The translations under genes and the position numbers were made by a program. Positions 11,866 through 21,747 of a DNA stretch of 64,000 bases are shown one piece after another (positions within the stretch are counted from its first letter, which is position 1; the number at the start of each line of letters is the position of its first letter). Below the pieces are notes generated by a model that was given only the letters and a program-made list of their open reading frames with translations, was not told where the DNA came from and searched no databases. The DNA is from Seminavis robusta (lineage: Eukaryota > Bacillariophyta > Bacillariophyceae > Naviculales > Naviculaceae): NCBI GenBank assembly GCA_903772945.1, contig CAICTM010000145.1, positions 1 to 64,000 of the forward strand, given 5' to 3'.

Positions 11866-12990
11866 TCACTCTTGGACCCTTCTGCGTCGTGAGTGAGCAG
11901 CCTTTCCTTTCTTCTTGGTTCTTTTCATATTATGACACAAGTCAGGGTGTCCCTTGACAAAGAGCTCATGGCTGTAGTGATCCTTTTGTGGTCCATTGAT
12001 GGTGCGTACAAAGTCATACAGGTTGAGTTGTCTCTGCAAGCCGGAATGTGTGTGCATAGTCTTGAAGTACCTTGGCAGAACATCCTCAAGGCGATCCCTA
12101 TCATGAACCTTGAATGCCTTGCCATCTGAAGCGAAACAAGCGATGTGGCCTTCTCCTCTTTCTCCCATGTCCATTAACATGTCATAGAATTTGCGTGGGA
12201 ACTCGACATGGCGACCCTTGGATTTGTTGCCCTGTTTGGTGTCGCTGGCGCTGGCTATGGCTGCCACTTGGCTTGCATCATATTCTGCTGGAACTGGTTG
12301 CACTTGAGGGACTGGATCTTGAGCCAGAGAAGGAACTTGGCCTTGAACTGCAACGGGAGCCTCTGCAGGAGCCGCTGAAGGAGCAAGACGAGGACCTTGA
12401 CCTTGAAGTGGAGCTGGGGCTGACACTGACACTGTGGAAAAAACAGGAGGCTGGGTAACAGAGGGTGGCGATACACTTGGCAGTGCAGGGACTGGGGCAG
12501 GTCCTGGAATGAATGATGCATGCCTGCTTGCGCGTAAAGCAACCAAAAGGGTTTCCATATTCATTCCAGGCTGGTCTTGATGTACCCGTACCTGTCGAAC
12601 AGGTGCAGCTGTAGCAGTGGTACTGGTACCGTTATTGCTGGACAAGAGCTGCAGGATAGCCTGCTGGATCAATGCATTTTGTGCCTGCTCTTCTTGCTGC
12701 TGCTGCTGCTGCTGCTGCTGCTTGATTTTACGGATTTGATCAATGAGTCCTTCCAGGGTACCCGTACGAATGTTCTGAAGGAGTTGCTGCACCTGCTCCT
12801 CATTGGTGGCTTGCTGGACCACCCGAGCCTGGGCTTGGGCTTGAGCTTGAGCTTGAGCTTGCTGGAACTGGGCTTGAGCCTGGTGATCCTGCTGCTGCTG
12901 CATTTGTAGAGCAACTGCTGCCAACTGTAGGTTCATACCAGAATCACTATTAATAGTAGTACCACTGCCACTGCCATTCATAGAATTCAT
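11866..12990 (-). CDS. HSF-type transcription factor, copy B (C-terminal DNA-binding domain)
   Basis: An intronless 374-residue frame, ATG at 12990-12988, close paralogue of the gene at 8918-10024. Same layout: Gln/Ala/Pro-rich residues 1-255, then the HSF domain at about 259-356 with VEFPRKFYDMLMDMGE, IACFASDGKAFKV and HSGLQRQLNLYDF, then a basic tail. Differences fall mostly in the low-complexity half: a different AQAQAQ repeat length, an extra VALRASRHASF stretch, and SDG in place of PDG in the domain. Both copies remain intact, which argues that both are expressed or the duplication is fairly young. Likely nuclear DNA-binding regulator; targets unknown. Confidence 0.86.
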   Translation of the reverse strand: MNSMNGSGSGTTINSDSGMNLQLAAVALQMQQQQDHQAQAQFQQAQAQAQAQAQARVVQQATNEEQVQQLLQNIRTGTLEGLIDQIRKIKQQQQQQQQQEEQAQNALIQQAILQLLSSNNGTSTTATAAPVRQVRVHQDQPGMNMETLLVALRASRHASFIPGPAPVPALPSVSPPSVTQPPVFSTVSVSAPAPLQGQGPRLAPSAAPAEAPVAVQGQVPSLAQDPVPQVQPVPAEYDASQVAAIASASDTKQGNKSKGRHVEFPRKFYDMLMDMGERGEGHIACFASDGKAFKVHDRDRLEDVLPRYFKTMHTHSGLQRQLNLYDFVRTINGPQKDHYSHELFVKGHPDLCHNMKRTKKKGKAAHSRRRRVQE

Positions 12991-14625
12991 AGTCCACTCA
13001 CTTACTTGGTCTGCTCAATAGCTAGAGATGGTGTCGTCAGATAGCTACAGTAGATCTACCAGATTGGTATAATTTACGTCTGATGGAGAGCTGTTGTCAG
13101 ATATCTAGCTAGCTAACCGTTTGTGAAGGGATTGGTTCGAGTGACACAAAGTTGTGTGATCACCATGCGGAGTTTCTCAAGAAACACCAGATCTCACTTC
13201 ACTCTTCACACATTTAAACATCCTTGTTCCGTGAAACGCAAGTACAGTACCACTTAGTTACAAATCTAGAAATCTATTTTCCCCCGCTTTTAGAAAGGAA
13301 CCATGCGAAAGGACACGGAGAAGCTTTTTCGTTAACTACCACTACGAAAAAAGTTCTTTGACTCTTCCCATAACACCTTAGCTTCTCTGGGGTCTGGGGA
13401 ACACCTTTCTTTCGGTGCCGCACCGGTGTCAAACAGATGTTCTATCTGACGTTGTGATCGGTTTTGAACATTCAGCTCTTAGCAAAGTTCCTCAATAGTC
13501 CTGGTTAAAGAAATACAGTTTCCAACACTGCCTTGCTGAGGAGAGTCCTCTTCATTCTGCAACGTCAGATTGCGCAACCAGCAAATCGGCACCAAGCGAA
13601 GCAAAAAGAGGCAGATCCGCTCTGTTGCGTTGTTTCGATGCTCTCTCGTGGTCAAAAACTAGCCAGTTTTGTCTTTCGTCTTGACGATGTACAGTCGTAT
13701 CTGTTCTTTCTGCCCCTGTCTGGCTCGCCAGCGTACCCTCACGTCTCACTGATGTGGCCCGTTTTTCCTTGCCGGTACTAGCTAGCCAGCTAGCTAGATC
13801 TAGCTTCAGTAGTAGCTACCAGTAGCTATTGATACCTTGTTATTCACTACGAGTAACCCAAAACCACCTGGAAGGTCCTGGGAAACATGAAAATCTGGAA
13901 TTGAATTCATCACTAATTAAACATGTTCATCACCATTCATCACCATTCAACACATTGGTGATGATTTCATCACCATTCATCATATTTCATCACGGTTTCA
14001 TCATTTTAATCACCATTCATCATCTCTATAGTGAAACAGTACTAAATTTCATTACCAGTCATCACGAATTCATCATTTTCATCACCATTAATCACCATTC
14101 AACAAATAGGTGATGAATTCATCACCATTCATCACCATTAAACACACTATTTCAATATTTGCGGGACCTTCCCGGAACCTGAATTATTCCATGCATGCGT
14201 ACGGTTCGGTGGCAACGTGGCAACCGGTCGGGGTACAGTACTGAATACTGGTACTCAAAAGATATGCTAAGAGATACTAGTTACTACTCCAGTAGTAGCA
14301 CGTTACTAGCTAGTAGTATGGTACTGAAAACCCTCGCTGACACTGCAGTACTGCAGTCTGGTCTTTTCGGACATGTGCTTCGCTTCCGTGGATGAAGAAT
14401 CAGAAGATTCGATTCCTTTTTGTCTATTATTGTCTCCACCTATCTCTTGAAGATTCGATTGAAGATTCAATCATTCAATTAGACTAATTTTATTGAATGA
14501 TCTAGCTAGCTATAAGGATAAAAGGATCTTTTCGCATTCAGCAGTGCAAACACCACAGAACCAAAGAACCACGGCACCAAAAACATGCACACAGCAGCAG
14601 CAAGAGTCTCAGTCGTCGACCAACC
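12991..14625. other. Intergenic with a minisatellite
   Basis: 12991-13700 is the duplicated HSF upstream region. A minisatellite lies at 13912-14150. At 14420-14530 there are gattcgattga repeats and a tataaggataaaagg stretch about 100 bp upstream of the SPX-like exon, which could be its core promoter. No other gene seen. Confidence 0.5.
13912..14150 (+). repeat. Degenerate minisatellite of TTCATCACCA units
   Basis: Irregular tandem units of about 10 bp (ttcatcacca and variants such as ttcaacacat, ttcatcatat) fill roughly 240 bp. Small inverted copies of ggaaggtcc lie on either side (about 13871 and 14162), so the block may be part of a short mobile repeat, but I see no clear ends or target duplication. 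Confidence 0.7.
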
Positions 14626-14712
14626 ATGAAGTTTGGCAAGAAGCTGCAGCGGGTGATTGATCTGTCAGACCCTGAATGGGTTCTGGATTGGGCCAATTAC
14701 AACTTGCTCAAG
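14626..14712 (+). pseudogene. First exon of an SPX-domain protein, rest not found
   Basis: Starting at ATG 14626, 29 codons begin MKFGKKLQRVIDLSDPEWVL and end in NYNLLK, directly followed by a GTGAGT donor at 14713. SPX domains begin with MKFGKxLxxx...W...Y..YK.LK, so this matches the first helix of that inositol-pyrophosphate/phosphate-sensing domain, at the very start of the protein as usual. The following 1.2 kb does not yield an exon continuing with the expected second and third SPX helices; ORFs at 14864-15091 and 15109-15444 have no SPX features. It may be a truncated gene copy or a gene whose later exons are diverged or lie in DNA interrupted by the transposon at 15,967. Confidence 0.45.
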
Positions 14713-15963
14713 GTGAGTTCGTTGTAGTTCCAGAGAAACTGCTCCAGCAGTCCCGTTGGTTTCTTTGAAACCTCTTTTTCCTTGTCGTTCTCTTGAATTA
14801 TTAATCAATCAATCAATCCTGTCCACTTAATAAAAATCATACTAGTACCCTGATCCTGCTTTATTGCATGTAATAATGATACAAAGAGAAACTAATCAAG
14901 CTGCTCGGGATCGTCTTCATGGTTCACCTAAAGGACCTCAATCACGAGTAAGTCTCAAGTCCGGGACTCAAGCTGCTCGCATCATTGCTGTTCCCGGACC
15001 TTCTCTCAACTCGCTCGGCTCCACTCTTTTGGGAAGTGATCTTCTTCCAACTCTCGCCCAACTGGGAACTTATGCCATCTTGACGTACTAGTATTTTAGT
15101 CTAGTACTGTGCTCTCAAGAAACATGACAAAGTCACTTTCTGCTCCGCCAGCCAAGGCATGCTTCAGCGACACTCCCAGACTTGCCAAGCTCATGGCTCA
15201 TGGCTCATGGCAGCTTGCAGAGTACCTGGCTCCTGCATCCATTGATTGCTCCACTCGTCGTCCAGGAGCCACACCAAGACCAATGGAAATAGTACAAAGA
15301 GAAAGCTGGAACGTTTGGTTGCGGCGGCTGACAGCTCTCGCTCGAGCCGACGATTCTAGTTCCGATAACGCCGGACAGGAACCACCTCGCAAAGACATGT
15401 GTCTGCATGTGGCTACCGTACCGGTACGCACCTCCATTGCCTAGACAAGTATTGCCTAGCCAGATGCCAGTTCTGGTGATTCGATTCGATTCGGTTCAAA
15501 CTGCAGCTCTTGCTTTGATTGGGAAGGCAGAAACTGCCGAAACGACACTGCCAGGCAAATAGTAGACTAACTTTAGAGAAGAACTCATGGCTCGTTCCTC
15601 ATGATCCCGTGCAAGATGAACGACGTCTGAAACTGCACTATACACCAGCCCCAACTCCAGGTCCATCTATAGAATACTGTTCCCACCCGAGGAGGACCAA
15701 AGCCTGGACCTATCCTTGTTGCATCTCCTCCAGGGAAGACTGAAGATTGTGGTCCCATTCTGACATCCGGGCATCACTACCCAGGCCGACACCAGGGAGC
15801 GAGATGTATGATATCTCTACACTCTAAATGGACCAACCCCAAAACCCCATGACCCACATCAGAATCGAATCAAAACGAGGTCCAACACGCAAACCTAAAC
15901 CTAAGCCTTCCCAACCTCCTGGTCACACTGGTACCTGAAAGAACCGGCTCATTTACCCATTGC
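14713..15963. other. Region downstream of SPX-like exon, no gene assigned
   Basis: ORFs of 75 and 111 codons on the plus strand (14864-15091, 15109-15444) could be exons of the SPX-like gene but carry nothing recognisable. 15600-15960 shows no ORF of note. The segment ends at the target site of the Harbinger element. Confidence 0.4.
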
Positions 15964-15966
15964 TAA

Positions 15967-15996
15967 GGCCGCTCTCTACCCAAGCGACTAAAGTAG
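15967..15996 (+). repeat. Left terminal inverted repeat of Harbinger element
   Basis: Thirty bases exactly complementary to 18687-18716. Followed by several gactaaa words up to about 16115. Confidence 0.93.
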
Positions 15997-16300
15997 GGAC
16001 TAAAGGAGTACTTTAGCACCTTGTTTAGTCGCAGATTTAGTCCGTAACCTTTAGTCAAGGAGGTGTCTACCCTCCACGGACTAAATCTCGAACTATCCAG
16101 TTTAGTCGATATTTTAGTCAAAAATTTAAGAAAAACGTTATCTACCACCATCGACTCAACGTTCGACTAACCAACGTTTTGGATTTCGTTGGTTCATTTC
16201 GCTAGCCAGCTAGCGAAACTCATCATAATTTCGCTAGCTAGCCTCTTGTTCATTTCGCTAGCTAGCCTCTTGTTCTTTATTGTTATTATTCACTGAGACC

Positions 16301-17320
16301 ATGGCCAACACCAAGAAGAAGGCTAGTGAAGAGGCCGAGGAGTCCTTTGTTGGCGAGGAAGAAGAGGAAGAGGAGGTATCGCTGAAAGAAGGAGAGGAAG
16401 AACAAGAGGAAGACTCTGATGATGATGATGAGGACAGTATCGCCACTGTAGACCTTAAAGAGAAGCTTATGGATAAAATCAGTGAACCATTGAGGAGATC
16501 TCCTCGGCAGAAGACCAAGGTTACCACCAAGGCTGCCACCGCCAGGAAGAGACCTCGTTCTGGAAAAGGCGGCAAAGGCGGCAAAGGCGGCAAAGGCGGC
16601 AAAGGCGGCAAAGGCGGCAAAGGCGGCAAAGCCGGCAACAACAATACTAAGAAAGTCAAGAAGACCACCGCTGTCGCTGATGACGAGGGCAAGTCCAAGC
16701 GCAAGCGTGGTACGAATTTTGATGATTTTGAGGATCAACTATTGTGCCGTGCCTTCATCAGTGCCACCCAGAGCATGAAGGGCACCGGTATGAAGAGAGG
16801 AGATTTCTGGAAGAATCGAGTTGCTCCAAAATACAACAAACTGCTCTCCCAAGAGGCTGAACCTGATGAAGACGGTGACACTATCTATACAACGCGAGTC
16901 GCTGACCAGCTCCGTCGCCGTTGGAATTTACTTGCGGGACGCTGCCGAAAATTCATGGCTTGTTACCGTCGGGCCCATGCCGAGCACCGTACTGGATTCA
17001 ATTCAGAGGAGGACTATATTGATTTTGCCGTGGAGCTATACAATGAGGAGAACAATGAAGCTTTCAATCATCGCAATTGCATTCCCCACTTGACCGAGTG
17101 GCCCGTCTTTGATCCCCATATCACCGAGACAGAAGCTGATCGCAGAATGGATGAGTTGAATGCTGAGCCAATCGGTGTTGACGAAAGCAAGCCGAAAGCC
17201 AACAATACTCGTGATCCAATGGGTTCTTTGCATACCCGACCCACTGGCAAAAATACGACAAAATTCAACTGGCTCTTTCCAACTCGGTGCTTCGAGCAAC
17301 CAGGAAGCAATGTTCCATAA
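16301..17320 (+). CDS. Harbinger ORF1, Myb/SANT-like DNA-binding protein
   Basis: ATG at 16301 (gagaccATGG context); an upstream in-frame ATG at 16280 is less likely. The 339-residue product has an acidic N-terminus, then a run of GKG repeats from a 9-bp tandem repeat, then a trihelix/Myb-SANT-like region from about residue 140 (FDDFEDQLLCRAFISATQ, later VADQLRRRWNLLAGRCRKFM with the conserved WxxL...F pattern). In Harbinger elements this partner binds DNA and brings the transposase to the nucleus. Its 3' end overlaps the transposase 3' end by 56 bp on the opposite strand. Frame is open throughout. Confidence 0.85.
   Translation: MANTKKKASEEAEESFVGEEEEEEEVSLKEGEEEQEEDSDDDDEDSIATVDLKEKLMDKISEPLRRSPRQKTKVTTKAATARKRPRSGKGGKGGKGGKGGKGGKGGKGGKAGNNNTKKVKKTTAVADDEGKSKRKRGTNFDDFEDQLLCRAFISATQSMKGTGMKRGDFWKNRVAPKYNKLLSQEAEPDEDGDTIYTTRVADQLRRRWNLLAGRCRKFMACYRRAHAEHRTGFNSEEDYIDFAVELYNEENNEAFNHRNCIPHLTEWPVFDPHITETEADRRMDELNAEPIGVDESKPKANNTRDPMGSLHTRPTGKNTTKFNWLFPTRCFEQPGSNVP
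16564..16635 (+). repeat. 9-bp tandem repeat coding for GKG
   Basis: About eight units of aaaggcggc in frame, giving a Gly-Gly-Lys run in Harbinger ORF1; the last unit is a variant (aaagccggc). Confidence 0.9.
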
Positions 17321-18286
17321 ATTGGAATTTGGCCTGAATCACACCGTATGCCCGCTCGATGTCCTTCCTAGCCGCCTCCTGCCAAGCGGAATATTGTTTC
17401 TCCAATCCAAAATTGGCTCGGTAAAGTCTTGACAAAACGGAGTATTGTGGGTATATACCGTCAACCAAAATAAACATCTGTGGAAATTCTTCATCGCCAA
17501 TGTCAAAAGGGACGACGCCACCAATAGTCTCGAGATCGGTAAGCTTCCCGCTGATCATGTTTTCCAGCAGAGGCGACATGTCGAAAATTGTTATGTCATT
17601 GAGTGTTCCGGCATAGCCGAACGAAGCATGCCAGAAGAATAAATTGTAATCGCACATTGCTCCAGAACCAGGGTAGGGACCTTTTTTCGCTCCTTGGAAT
17701 GCTCCTTGCCATTCGATTGGGCACTGCTTCCATCGATTGTGCATACAGTCAAGACTTCCAAGCATTCCAGGAACACCGTGGGCCGCCAAGTGAAGATTGG
17801 AAATATTTCGTAAATCAGTGGCAGTCGGCAAACAAGATACTCGTCTTGATACAAATGAGCAGGATGTCATCAAAGTTACTGCGGCAATCCTTGCGAAGGT
17901 CTGCGACATTTGGAAATAGTCACGGAATGGTTGAGCGGGAACACCGTATGCCAAACATTTCAACGGCATCAATAGACGTGCGTCCAAACATGATACCTTC
18001 CGGTCGAAAGCATCAGTGGACCCGCTGTAGAACTCATGACCCGAATTCATGACATCTTCTCTCAATCTCTGGTAACGAGGACGGCTGATGCGGTAGATAT
18101 CCTCAAATTCCTTGAAATCAAATGTAGGGACCGGTCCAAGATAGTCGTCTAGAATACAATGGAAAGCTCTGGCATGGTTGTATTGCTTCGAGGTTTCCTT
18201 GGCAAAAGACGGTGGTCAACCATGGGCTGTGGTGTGCCATCGTAATCATCCGTGGCCAACATTACAGCGGTATCTGCCATTCCCAT
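17265..18286 (-). pseudogene. Harbinger DDE transposase, interrupted once
   Basis: The main frame, 18065 down to 17265, carries the Harbinger/PIF nuclease: GVPGMLGSLDCMHNRWKQCP with the first catalytic Asp, FILVDGIYPQYS with the second, and DIERAYGVIQAKF with the Glu. The frame continues upstream of 18065 without a stop through RISRPRYQRL and ILDDYLGP to about 18190. Beyond that the coding signal (GTPQPMVDHRLLP, ATG at 18286) is in another frame, so one frameshift near 18185-18195 separates about 32 N-terminal residues from the catalytic part. The start of the 801-bp main frame at 18065 is a TTG, not a true initiator. This convergent layout with ORF1 is usual for the family. Confidence 0.85.
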
Positions 18287-18525
18287 GACGATGTCCAAGG
18301 CTCCCTGGAAGAGTCGGAATCCGATGAGGACGACATAATAATAACGGCCTAGCTACCACAGAGGTGCCCACCACAGAGGTGCAAAGGGCTACCGGTACAG
18401 TGACTATAAAGAGTGACTAAAACGGTTGAGTTACAGCTTGGCTTGTTGGGCAAGTAGATGCCTCTGTTGTTGAGGCTGTGCAATGAGGCTGATTGAAGAT
18501 TGATTCTTAAAGAGTTCTTAAAGAA

Positions 18526-18598
18526 GCTTTAGTCGTTATGTTCGCTCACCGACTAACCAGCCTCCCGTTAGTCGGTGAGCGAACATAATGACTAAAGC
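18526..18598. repeat. Long palindrome inside Harbinger element
   Basis: Two 32-nt arms (18526-18557 and 18567-18598) are complementary at 31 of 32 positions around a 9-nt loop. The outer ends read gctttagtc, the same word used in the subterminal repeats. It may be a folded-back internal end, a remnant of a nested small element, or a hairpin important for transposition. Confidence 0.85.
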
Positions 18599-18686
18599 CT
18601 TTAGTCCGTGGGACGTTTAGTCGCTTGGGTAGACACCACCCTCAGAGACTAAACTATCGACTAAACTACGAAATATGGCTTAGTCG

Positions 18687-18716
18687 CTACTTTAGTCGCT
18701 TGGGTAGAGAGCGGCC
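18687..18716 (-). repeat. Right terminal inverted repeat of Harbinger element
   Basis: Perfect complement of 15967-15996, followed directly by the TAA target duplication. Confidence 0.93.
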
Positions 18717-18719
18717 TAA

Positions 18720-19792
18720 CTGCCGCTCCTCCACTAACTACAAACCCAATAAGAAGCCCTTACCTACATGTAAAGTGCCGGTGGCTGCTGCCGGACTGTC
18801 AGAACTTCGCAGCGATCTGCAATCCAGTCTTGCATGAAGCAGCTTGCGGTCTTGTAGCTATCTAGCTAGTTGCCCGTTGCACAGCTGTACTTTGCGGACG
18901 GAGACCTAAAAGTCCTTGGCCTTCTTGCTTGCCTTTTCTCCTCGATGAACGCGTGTCTGTGTAGCTAATGACTGTTTACTTTTGCCAAGACAAGTGGTTT
19001 CTAAAAGGCAGCTGGTGCCTCTCCCGTCTGCGAGGAAGCAGCGTGTTGGCGGGTTAGCATCTGCAGTAGTCTATCTATCTCTTACATCGATCATTAGGTT
19101 GCTTCTTCAGGAAGCAGCAAGCCTGCAGCAAGCAGCGAGGAGTGCTGATGAGGTGCTCGTTCAGTCATTTTGGCAGCAGAGGAGGGAAGATTGAATCTTC
19201 GAGATTGGCTTCTTGGAAGATTTGGGGAACTTTCTCACTGGAAAGAGTAGGTTTTTATTGGGTGCTTTCCCTCTGATTTAGAGGTTGCGAAGGACTGAAT
19301 GACTGAATAGTCTGAATAGTTCTTGGATAATCCAATAGTCTTAGTCCACAGCAGCTTCTACAGCTGTCTCACATGTGGACTACATCGACTGAGTCGATTG
19401 GAAATACTGTACTGGTAGACATATTTAAGGTCACTCGACAAAGAACGCTGCGTGTCTACTGCAGAATACGTGGATTAGAGTAGAAATCCTTTCGATGGGC
19501 GAGGTATAAGTGCCAAGTGAATAAGGAATAAGAAAAGAGTTCACTTCCTGTGTTTCTGAGCTAAAAGACTTTTCGACACTATAACAGCTTCTTCCGTCGG
19601 CACTTGAGAACTTACTTACTTGTGCAGCCATCAACCACACAAAATAGCTACAAAATCCACAGTGGCTGCTTGGTGCACTTGGAACAACGCCCAATCAACT
19701 CTGACACACACACACACAAAATTTGACCGACCGAAAAGCAAAACCAAAACTAAAAGCAAAAGCAAAAGCAAACCAAAACCAAACTGATAACC
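18720..19792. other. Intergenic, upstream of third HSF gene
   Basis: No gene seen. Just before 19793 the leader is rich in aaaccaaaac and aaaagc repeats (19730-19790) and has an acacacaca run at 19704-19717. Confidence 0.5.
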
Positions 19793-21558
19793 ATGAACCG
19801 CTTTGTTGCTGCCAATACTAGTACTATTAATAGTACCAGTTCTTCAGCCATCAGCACCACCACAATGGCGTTGCCTCCATTCCACCATACCGGTACCGGT
19901 AACAAGGGTGCAGGTTCAGGTGTCTTTGTGCACAAGTACCACGATCACAGCGAAGATCCCGTTGATGTTCTACCTGAAGCTGGTAGTGGTGCCGGCACTA
20001 CCGGTAACAATGGTAACAATGGTAAGAAGGATCCACTGATGCCTGCCAAGCGAGGAGCTACTCGGCAGTTTCCCTTGAAGCTCTACGAAATGCTCAGTCA
20101 AGCCGATGGAGCTGGCTTTGCAGAAATCGTTGGTTGGCAACCTCATGGCAGATGCTTCGTGGTCAGAAACCCAAAGCTCTTTGTCAAGCAGGTCATGCAC
20201 AGGTAAGTACTACCAGGTACCAGGTACCGGTGCTAACTAACTAACGAGCTAGCTAGACTACCGGTACATCGTAGCTAGTGAAACACATCACACAAAACGT
20301 TGCTTTACTAAGACCATGCTAACTTCAGTGCATTCATTCATTCATTCATATATGACTTTGCAGATTCTTCTCCCAGAGCAAGCTAGCATCCTTCCAGCGA
20401 CAGCTCAGTCTGTACGGCTTTGTGCGCATCACCCAGGGCAAGGATTGCAACGCTTACTACCATGAACTGTTCCTCAGAGGAAGAAGTGATCTCATTCATA
20501 GACTTGACAGAGTCAGGGTCAAGGGAACATTCTGCAAAATGCGCACTTGTGTAGAGACAGAGCCCGACTTTTATGCCATGAAGCCACTACAAGTACAAGT
20601 ACAAGTACTTGAAACCACCATCAAGAGCTGTCCCAACATAACAAAGTCGTCTTCCTCCTCCGAGCGTATCAAGGCGAAAGCATTCCTTCAGACAACTGGT
20701 ACGACTGCTAGTAGGAAGGCAGCATCAGCGGGACCGCTAAAGGTCCCTGGAAGACTCCGTATGGCACTGGCAGCGCCAAAACAGGCAACACAAGATGCGT
20801 TGCCACTCCGCTTTCTGCCCATGAACCTGTCCAAACGAGCTCTGGAACAAAAGGCGGAACTCGGCCGCTGGATCGCACCACTGCAAAACCAAGAAATCTC
20901 CAACGACCTTGCGTTCCGCTCATGGGAACCACAAGCAGCGTCACCAGTAGTGACTGGGCAGCCTTTCGAGACGTCCAACACGGTCACTCCATTTGCCCCT
21001 TCCTACACCCAGCAACTACTAGTAGAGGGGAGATTCACTGCCCCAGATGCAAGCTCCAACAGAGTCTCGGCTACATGTACCATCAATACATGCACGACCA
21101 CAACTGTTGCCAGTGGGAACAGCAGTGTCATGTCTTCGTCGGCATCCGAAACGTCCACATTGACAACTGACGACTCGTCGTCATCCAAGGCATCATACTT
21201 TGCAATGTCACGTGGTCTCAATAATATGACTCCAACGCAACTAAACGATACCATCATTCGATTTCCAGCGCTTACATCAACTTTCTCGCAGCCAACACAT
21301 CTGCCAACAATGGGTAGCTACCAGTATGCTGACATTGCATCCCCACCGCAAGAGGGCGATCACGCCTGGCACGAGTACCTCAATCGCTGTTCCAATACCC
21401 TGGCCTCTGGGGTTGCTGGGTACGATCATCAAACTACTGCTGGTTTTATGGGCCAGCAACCTTCAATGCCCACACCGAGCCACATCCGTCATGATCATTG
21501 CGCCAGACAGCACCAAGACGGGACACCAACTCTGGAGGACATCATCTTCCTCTTATAG
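19793..21558 (+). CDS. HSF-type transcription factor, two exons
   Basis: Exons 19793-20202 and 20364-21558 (GT-AG, phase 2) give a 534-residue protein. The HSF DNA-binding domain begins near residue 86: RQFPLKLYEMLSQADG, IVGWQPHGRCFVVRNPKLF, then across the intron MHRFFSQSKLASFQRQLSLY, GFVRITQGKD and YYHELFLRGR. It keeps the Trp and the SFxRQLxxYGF recognition helix, so it is closer to canonical HSF than the pair at 8.9-13 kb. The intron falls inside the domain just before the recognition helix. The C-terminal two thirds are Ser/Thr-rich with no heptad repeats I can see. The last residues (TPTLEDIIFLL) are hydrophobic-acidic, as in short activation motifs. Confidence 0.87.
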
Positions 21559-21747
21559 CCATCCATTGAATGGTACCGGTATGTGTCTATGAATTGAATG
21601 GAATGCGGGACAGACGCTCGAAGATATGATAGTTATTTATATAAAGTTTGTCTCTATAGTCACAGTTTAAAAAGCAAACATAGGGCCCGAGTCGGCAATC
21701 TCAGTAACTGTTCGTTAGCCCCCGCAGTTTCTATTCGCACGCCGAAG

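Larger units (their letters stand above)
8800..13700. repeat. Tandem segmental duplication carrying two HSF genes
   Basis: Two direct copies, about 8800-10880 and 11790-13700. Besides the coding regions, flanks match: attgctgcttccaaattga downstream (8817 and 11815), the segment around the start codons, ctctggggaaca with ttctttgact (10433-10480 and 13357-13410), ttcagctcttagcaa (10543 and 13470) and tcgtcttgacg (around 10853 and 13677). Upstream parts are more diverged than coding parts. The duplication therefore carried the promoter region. Confidence 0.75.
15967..18716. mobile_element. PIF/Harbinger DNA transposon
   Basis: A 2750-bp element with perfect 30-bp terminal inverted repeats starting ggccgctctctacccaagcg, flanked by the direct repeat TAA at 15964-15966 and 18717-18719, the 3-bp TWA-type target duplication of this superfamily. 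Inside are two convergent genes typical of Harbinger: a Myb/SANT-like DNA-binding protein (plus) and a DDE transposase (minus). Subterminal regions hold many gactaaa words, possible transposase binding sites. Perfect ends and target duplication indicate recent insertion, although the transposase has one frame break, so this copy is probably not self-sufficient. Confidence 0.93.

Noticed and set aside
13912-14150. Regular repeats that could suggest a CRISPR array
   Set aside because: Units are about 10 bp, contiguous and degenerate without unique spacers; this is a eukaryotic minisatellite.
16258-16738. Two minus-strand ORFs rich in Leu/Pro/Ala/Phe
   Set aside because: Antisense shadows of the acidic and GKG-repeat part of Harbinger ORF1.
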